From JBGOUV01 sp041477815 (GTDB lineage Bacteria > Acidobacteriota > Terriglobia > Bryobacterales > JACQDG01): a stretch of 15,796 nucleotides of DNA. The position numbers and the translations under genes were made by a program. Below the pieces are notes generated by a model. The model was not told where the DNA came from, ran no database searches, and saw only the letters and a program-made list of their open reading frames with translations. The DNA lies in NCBI GenBank assembly GCA_041477815.1, contig JBGOUV010000131.1, positions 1 to 15,796 of the forward strand, written 5' to 3'. This document shows positions 13,841-15,796 of this stretch, piece after piece (within the stretch, counting starts at the first letter, position 1; each line of letters starts with the position of its first letter).

Positions 13841-14224
13841 GCCTTTGCTAGCCCCCCCCGGCCTGCACTCCAACCGCGTAGCGGCCGGCGATCACGGGAA
13901 TCTCCAGCGGGCCGTAAGGAGCACCCGCGGCATTTTCGGGCAGACGACCAATAGGCCAAAATGGGAAGAGGCATGAAGTTCGTTGTGAGCATCCATCAGG
14001 ACGAAGATGGCGTGTATGTTGCCGAGTGCCCCTCCCAGCCTTGGTCGCATCGGCTTCTGTCTGATTCATCCAGTTAGCTCCCGGTTTTATCCCGCCCGGT
14101 TGGTTTGGATCGTGCGGCTCTCGCTGGCGGCACGCTTTCGCAAGCGGTCGCGGACGCCGTCCATACTAGAATCCGGGGCCGCCCGCGTGTCAAGTAATTT
14201 CTACTGCTCACTATTGCTGAAAGG
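13841..14224. other. Gene-poor stretch with relics
   Basis: No intact gene is seen in these 384 bases. It begins with a C8 run at 13852-13859. On the minus strand, 13848 to about 13930 reads AGAPYGPLEIPVIAGRYAVG, then VQAGGG and a stop; this faintly recalls the end of the acidobacterial TIGR03437 C-terminal domain and may be a relic. A truncated hicB follows at 13973-14077. An exact TTGACA on the minus strand at 14193-14188 with TAGTAT 19 bases on (14168-14163) is a possible promoter, but nothing recognisable lies downstream of it. The stretch next to tatD (14191-14224) is locally AT-rich. Confidence 0.5.
13973..14077 (+). pseudogene. Truncated HicB/UPF0150-like antitoxin remnant
   Basis: ATG 13973 with GGAAGAGG just upstream opens MKFVVSIHQDEDGVYVAECP, a typical HicB N-terminus (beta strands with DEDG.YVAECPS.PG). 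After CPSQPW the similarity ends and the frame stops at TAG 14075-14077, giving 34 residues against the usual 65-90. No continuation is recognisable in the other frames downstream, so the 3' part seems to be lost by deletion or replacement and not by a single frameshift. It is a different HicB lineage from the one at 9076-9330, which has the MISQYLDVAMRRAHYE form. Confidence 0.7.
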
Positions 14225-14989
14225 TTAGCGGTTCAGGAACAGTCGGACAAAGTTGGCCGTCGTCCGGGCTACTACCTCTTCGAGGGGCACGCCGCAGGCC
14301 TGGGCCAGAGCCTGTGCCGTGTGGATCACGAAGGCCGGCTCATTGCGCTTGCCGCGCTGCGGTACGGGAGCCAGATACGGGGAGTCGGTCTCAATTAGTA
14401 GCCGGTCCAAGGGCAGGCGGGCGGCGGTCTCGCGCAGAGCGGCGGCTTTTGGGAAGGTCAGGATCCCGGCAAAGGAGAGGTAAAAACCGAGGTCGAGGGA
14501 TTGAACCGCTTCGTCCCAACCCCCGCTGAAACAGTGCATGACCCCGGCGCCGTCCCAGTCGCGGCGGAGAATCGAGACCGTGTCGTCCCAGGCCTCCCGG
14601 GTGTGGATGACGATGGGCTTGGCGGCGCGGCGGGCGATGGCCAGTTGCGTCGCGAAGACTTCCCTCTGCACCTCTCGGGGAGAGTGGTCATAGTGGTAAT
14701 CCAGGCCGATTTCCCCCACTGCCAGGACCTTAGGGTGGCCGCAGAGTTGCTCGAGGCGCTCGAGGGCGGCGGCATCGGCCTTGGAGGCTTCATGCGGGTG
14801 GACCCCGACGGTGGCGTAGAGCCAGGGGACGGCCTCGGCGAGGCGGGTCGCAACTTCGAGATCCGGGGGCCCATTTCCGGAGCCGATGGTCAGAGCGAGG
14901 GTGACTCCGGCAGCCTGGGCCCGTTTCAACACTTCTTCGCGGTCAGGGTCGAAGCGGGCGTCGTCCAGATGGCAATGCGAGTCGATCAT
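14225..14989 (-). CDS. tatD: TatD-family metal-dependent DNase/hydrolase
   Basis: 254 residues, a full-length amidohydrolase-type TIM barrel. All metal ligands are visible: H5 and H7 in DSHCHLD, E93 in VGEIGLDYHYD, H129 in PIVIHTREAWDD, H152 in MHCFSGG and D202 in IETDSPYLAP. Other family marks are VGVHPHEA (61-68) and the C-terminal GKRNEPAFV. TatD proteins are Mg-dependent 3'-5' exonucleases or related hydrolases acting on DNA. It lies downstream of metG in the same direction, a common neighbourhood, but the 143-base gap holds two inverted repeats, so it may be transcribed separately. The start ATG 14989 is chosen because the conserved MIDSHCH begins there. Confidence 0.95.
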   Translation of the reverse strand: MIDSHCHLDDARFDPDREEVLKRAQAAGVTLALTIGSGNGPPDLEVATRLAEAVPWLYATVGVHPHEASKADAAALERLEQLCGHPKVLAVGEIGLDYHYDHSPREVQREVFATQLAIARRAAKPIVIHTREAWDDTVSILRRDWDGAGVMHCFSGGWDEAVQSLDLGFYLSFAGILTFPKAAALRETAARLPLDRLLIETDSPYLAPVPQRGKRNEPAFVIHTAQALAQACGVPLEEVVARTTANFVRLFLNR

Positions 14990-15021
14990 ATGTGGTCGCG
15001 TCCATGTAAGTCATTGATTCT

Positions 15022-15065
15022 GCAAAGGCGAACCTGGTTGCAAATTTGCAACCAGGTTCGTTTGC
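15022..15065. repeat. 32-bp perfect palindrome with extended stem, related to the rluB element
   Basis: The core 15029-15060 is a perfect palindrome with half-site CGAACCTGGTTGCAAA. The stem extends with GCAAA (15022-15026) pairing TTTGC (15061-15065) around a 2-base bulge. The inner 26 bases (15032-15057) match the rluB palindrome at 5216-5241 except at the two symmetric bases where T replaces A and A replaces T. It sits between metG and tatD and could act as a hairpin in RNA or as a protein-binding site in DNA. Confidence 0.9.
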
Positions 15066-15080
15066 CAACGGGATGCTCAA

Positions 15081-15124
15081 GCCGCGAATGGTTTTATTCG
15101 CGTCCATACGCGTCCATTTGCGGC
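15081..15124. repeat. Inverted repeat with internal CGCGTCCAT direct repeats, just after metG
   Basis: GCCGCGAATGG (15081-15091) and CCATTTGCGGC (15114-15124) are inverted with one mismatch. Between and within them are two direct copies of CGCGTCCAT (15100-15117 region), and a third copy lies at about 14996-15004. It starts eight bases beyond the metG stop, where a terminator might lie, but no T-run follows on the minus strand. Similar GCGTCCATT-GCGGC repeats are, from memory, scattered in several environmental phyla. Confidence 0.6.
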
Positions 15125-15132
15125 TAAGAATC

Positions 15133-15796
15133 TTACTTCAGCCGCGCCCCCACCGGCACGTCCTCCAGAAATCCCGACAGCACCGGCGCCCCGTCCGGCA
15201 AAGAAGCGGCCAGGATCATCCCGTTAGACTCGATGCCGCGCAGCTTGCGTGGCTGGAGGTTGGCCACGATCACCACCTTGCGCCCCACCATCTGCTCCGG
15301 CGTGTAGGCCAAGGCGATCCCCGCCACAATCGAGCGCGGCTCGGGCTCGCCAATGTCGACGAGCATGTGCAGCAGCTTATCGGCCCCCTTCACCCGCTCC
15401 GCCGACTTCACCACCCCGACCCGCATGTCGACCTTGGCGAAATCGTCGATCGAGATCTTGCCGTCCGCCGCGACCGCCGCGACCGCCGCCGGAGCGGGCA
15501 CCGGCGCCGCCGGCGTCGGCGCCGCCTTACCCAGCAGCACCGCCTGCTCGCGCGCCACCTGCTCTTCGAGGTCCCGCATCTTTTGGATCGCCTCCGCTTT
15601 ATCGAGTCTGGGAAATACCGCTTCCGTCTTGCCGATTCTCTGGCCCGCCACGAGGCCGCCCCACCGGAGCCGGTCGATCCGCTCGCCGTCCAGCGGCGAC
15701 ACCTGCCCCAACTGTTGCCAGATCCTTGCCGTCGAGTCCGGCAGCATGGGGTGGAGCAGCACGGCCACCACCCGGATGGCTTCGGCGGCCGTGGCC
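15133..15796 (-). CDS. metG: Methionyl-tRNA synthetase, C-terminal part (5' end cut by window edge)
   Basis: The last 220 residues of MetG, open to the right edge. The first part, AIRVVAVLLHPMLPDSTARI, then WQQLG, is the end of the anticodon-binding helical domain. A helical linker and an Ala/Pro-rich low-complexity stretch (AAPTPAAPVPAPAAVAAVAA) follow. The C-terminal domain, ISIDDFAKVDMRVGVVKSAE, then DIGEPEPRSIVAGIALAYTP, VVIVANLQPRKLRGIESNGM and a final LAAS, is the Trbp111-like tRNA-binding OB-fold that dimerises the enzyme. The enzyme charges tRNA-Met. The catalytic HIGH and KMSKS regions lie outside the window. Two inverted repeats follow the TAA at 15133-15135. Confidence 0.95.
   Translation of the reverse strand, partial: ATAAEAIRVVAVLLHPMLPDSTARIWQQLGQVSPLDGERIDRLRWGGLVAGQRIGKTEAVFPRLDKAEAIQKMRDLEEQVAREQAVLLGKAAPTPAAPVPAPAAVAAVAADGKISIDDFAKVDMRVGVVKSAERVKGADKLLHMLVDIGEPEPRSIVAGIALAYTPEQMVGRKVVIVANLQPRKLRGIESNGMILAASLPDGAPVLSGFLEDVPVGARLK

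Noticed and set aside
12503..13873. 456-codon open frame on the minus strand
   Set aside because: Shadow of the GMC oxidoreductase, low-complexity Gly/Val/Gln composition with no recognisable motif.
1..15796. tRNA, rRNA, CRISPR array, transposase or phage genes
   Set aside because: I looked for cloverleaf-like segments, regularly spaced repeats and transposase or integrase motifs and saw none. Covariance-model searches would be needed to exclude small RNAs.

Overview
The window looks like a piece of a GC-rich acidobacterial chromosome, most likely from the Solibacter/Bryobacter group. This is inferred from gene content, not from a search. The main clue is three large membrane-anchored Ser/Thr protein kinases, two of them with C-terminal WD40-like (PD40) beta-propellers, a gene type greatly expanded in that group. 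The others are an S2P-scpA-scpB-rluB core operon, small HicBA and YgiT-type toxin-antitoxin modules, and dispersed palindromic repeats.

Layout. 1-2114 (-): Ser/Thr kinase with TM helix, TolB/FlgO-like domain and TPRs, cut by the left edge. 2347-2895 (+): a DUF4258 / YgiT zinc-finger pair whose first gene is frameshifted. 3089-6410 (+): a tight operon of site-2 protease, scpA, scpB, rluB and a CoA-binding protein, with start and stop codons overlapping or nearly touching. 6427-9021 (-): an apparently intact PD40 kinase. 9076-9544 (+): hicBA. 9622-11883 (-): a second PD40 kinase that has lost the catalytic core by an in-frame deletion. 12035-13840 (+): a cholesterol-oxidase-like GMC oxidoreductase. 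13841-14224: gene-poor stretch with a broken hicB. 14225-14989 (-): TatD-family metal-dependent DNase/hydrolase. 15133-15796 (-): the C-terminal part of methionyl-tRNA synthetase.

The operon joins chromosome segregation (ScpAB, partners of SMC), rRNA modification (RluB) and membrane proteolysis, and its overlaps imply translational coupling. The kinases are probably sensors: a cytoplasmic kinase domain, one TM helix and a large repeat domain on the far side of the membrane. metG and tatD lie in the same direction, as in many bacteria, but here a spacer with two different inverted-repeat elements separates them.

No wholly new system is evident. The strongest unusual signals are (a) a pseudokinase made by a clean 129-codon deletion; (b) a CACCAAG-type inverted repeat read in frame as the juxtamembrane and start of the TM helix of that same protein; and (c) a palindrome family with half-site ACCTGGTWGCAAA, found once between genes and once, with a diverged second copy, in frame inside the N-terminus of rluB. 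Together (b) and (c) suggest that small palindromic elements in this genome can be tolerated inside proteins.
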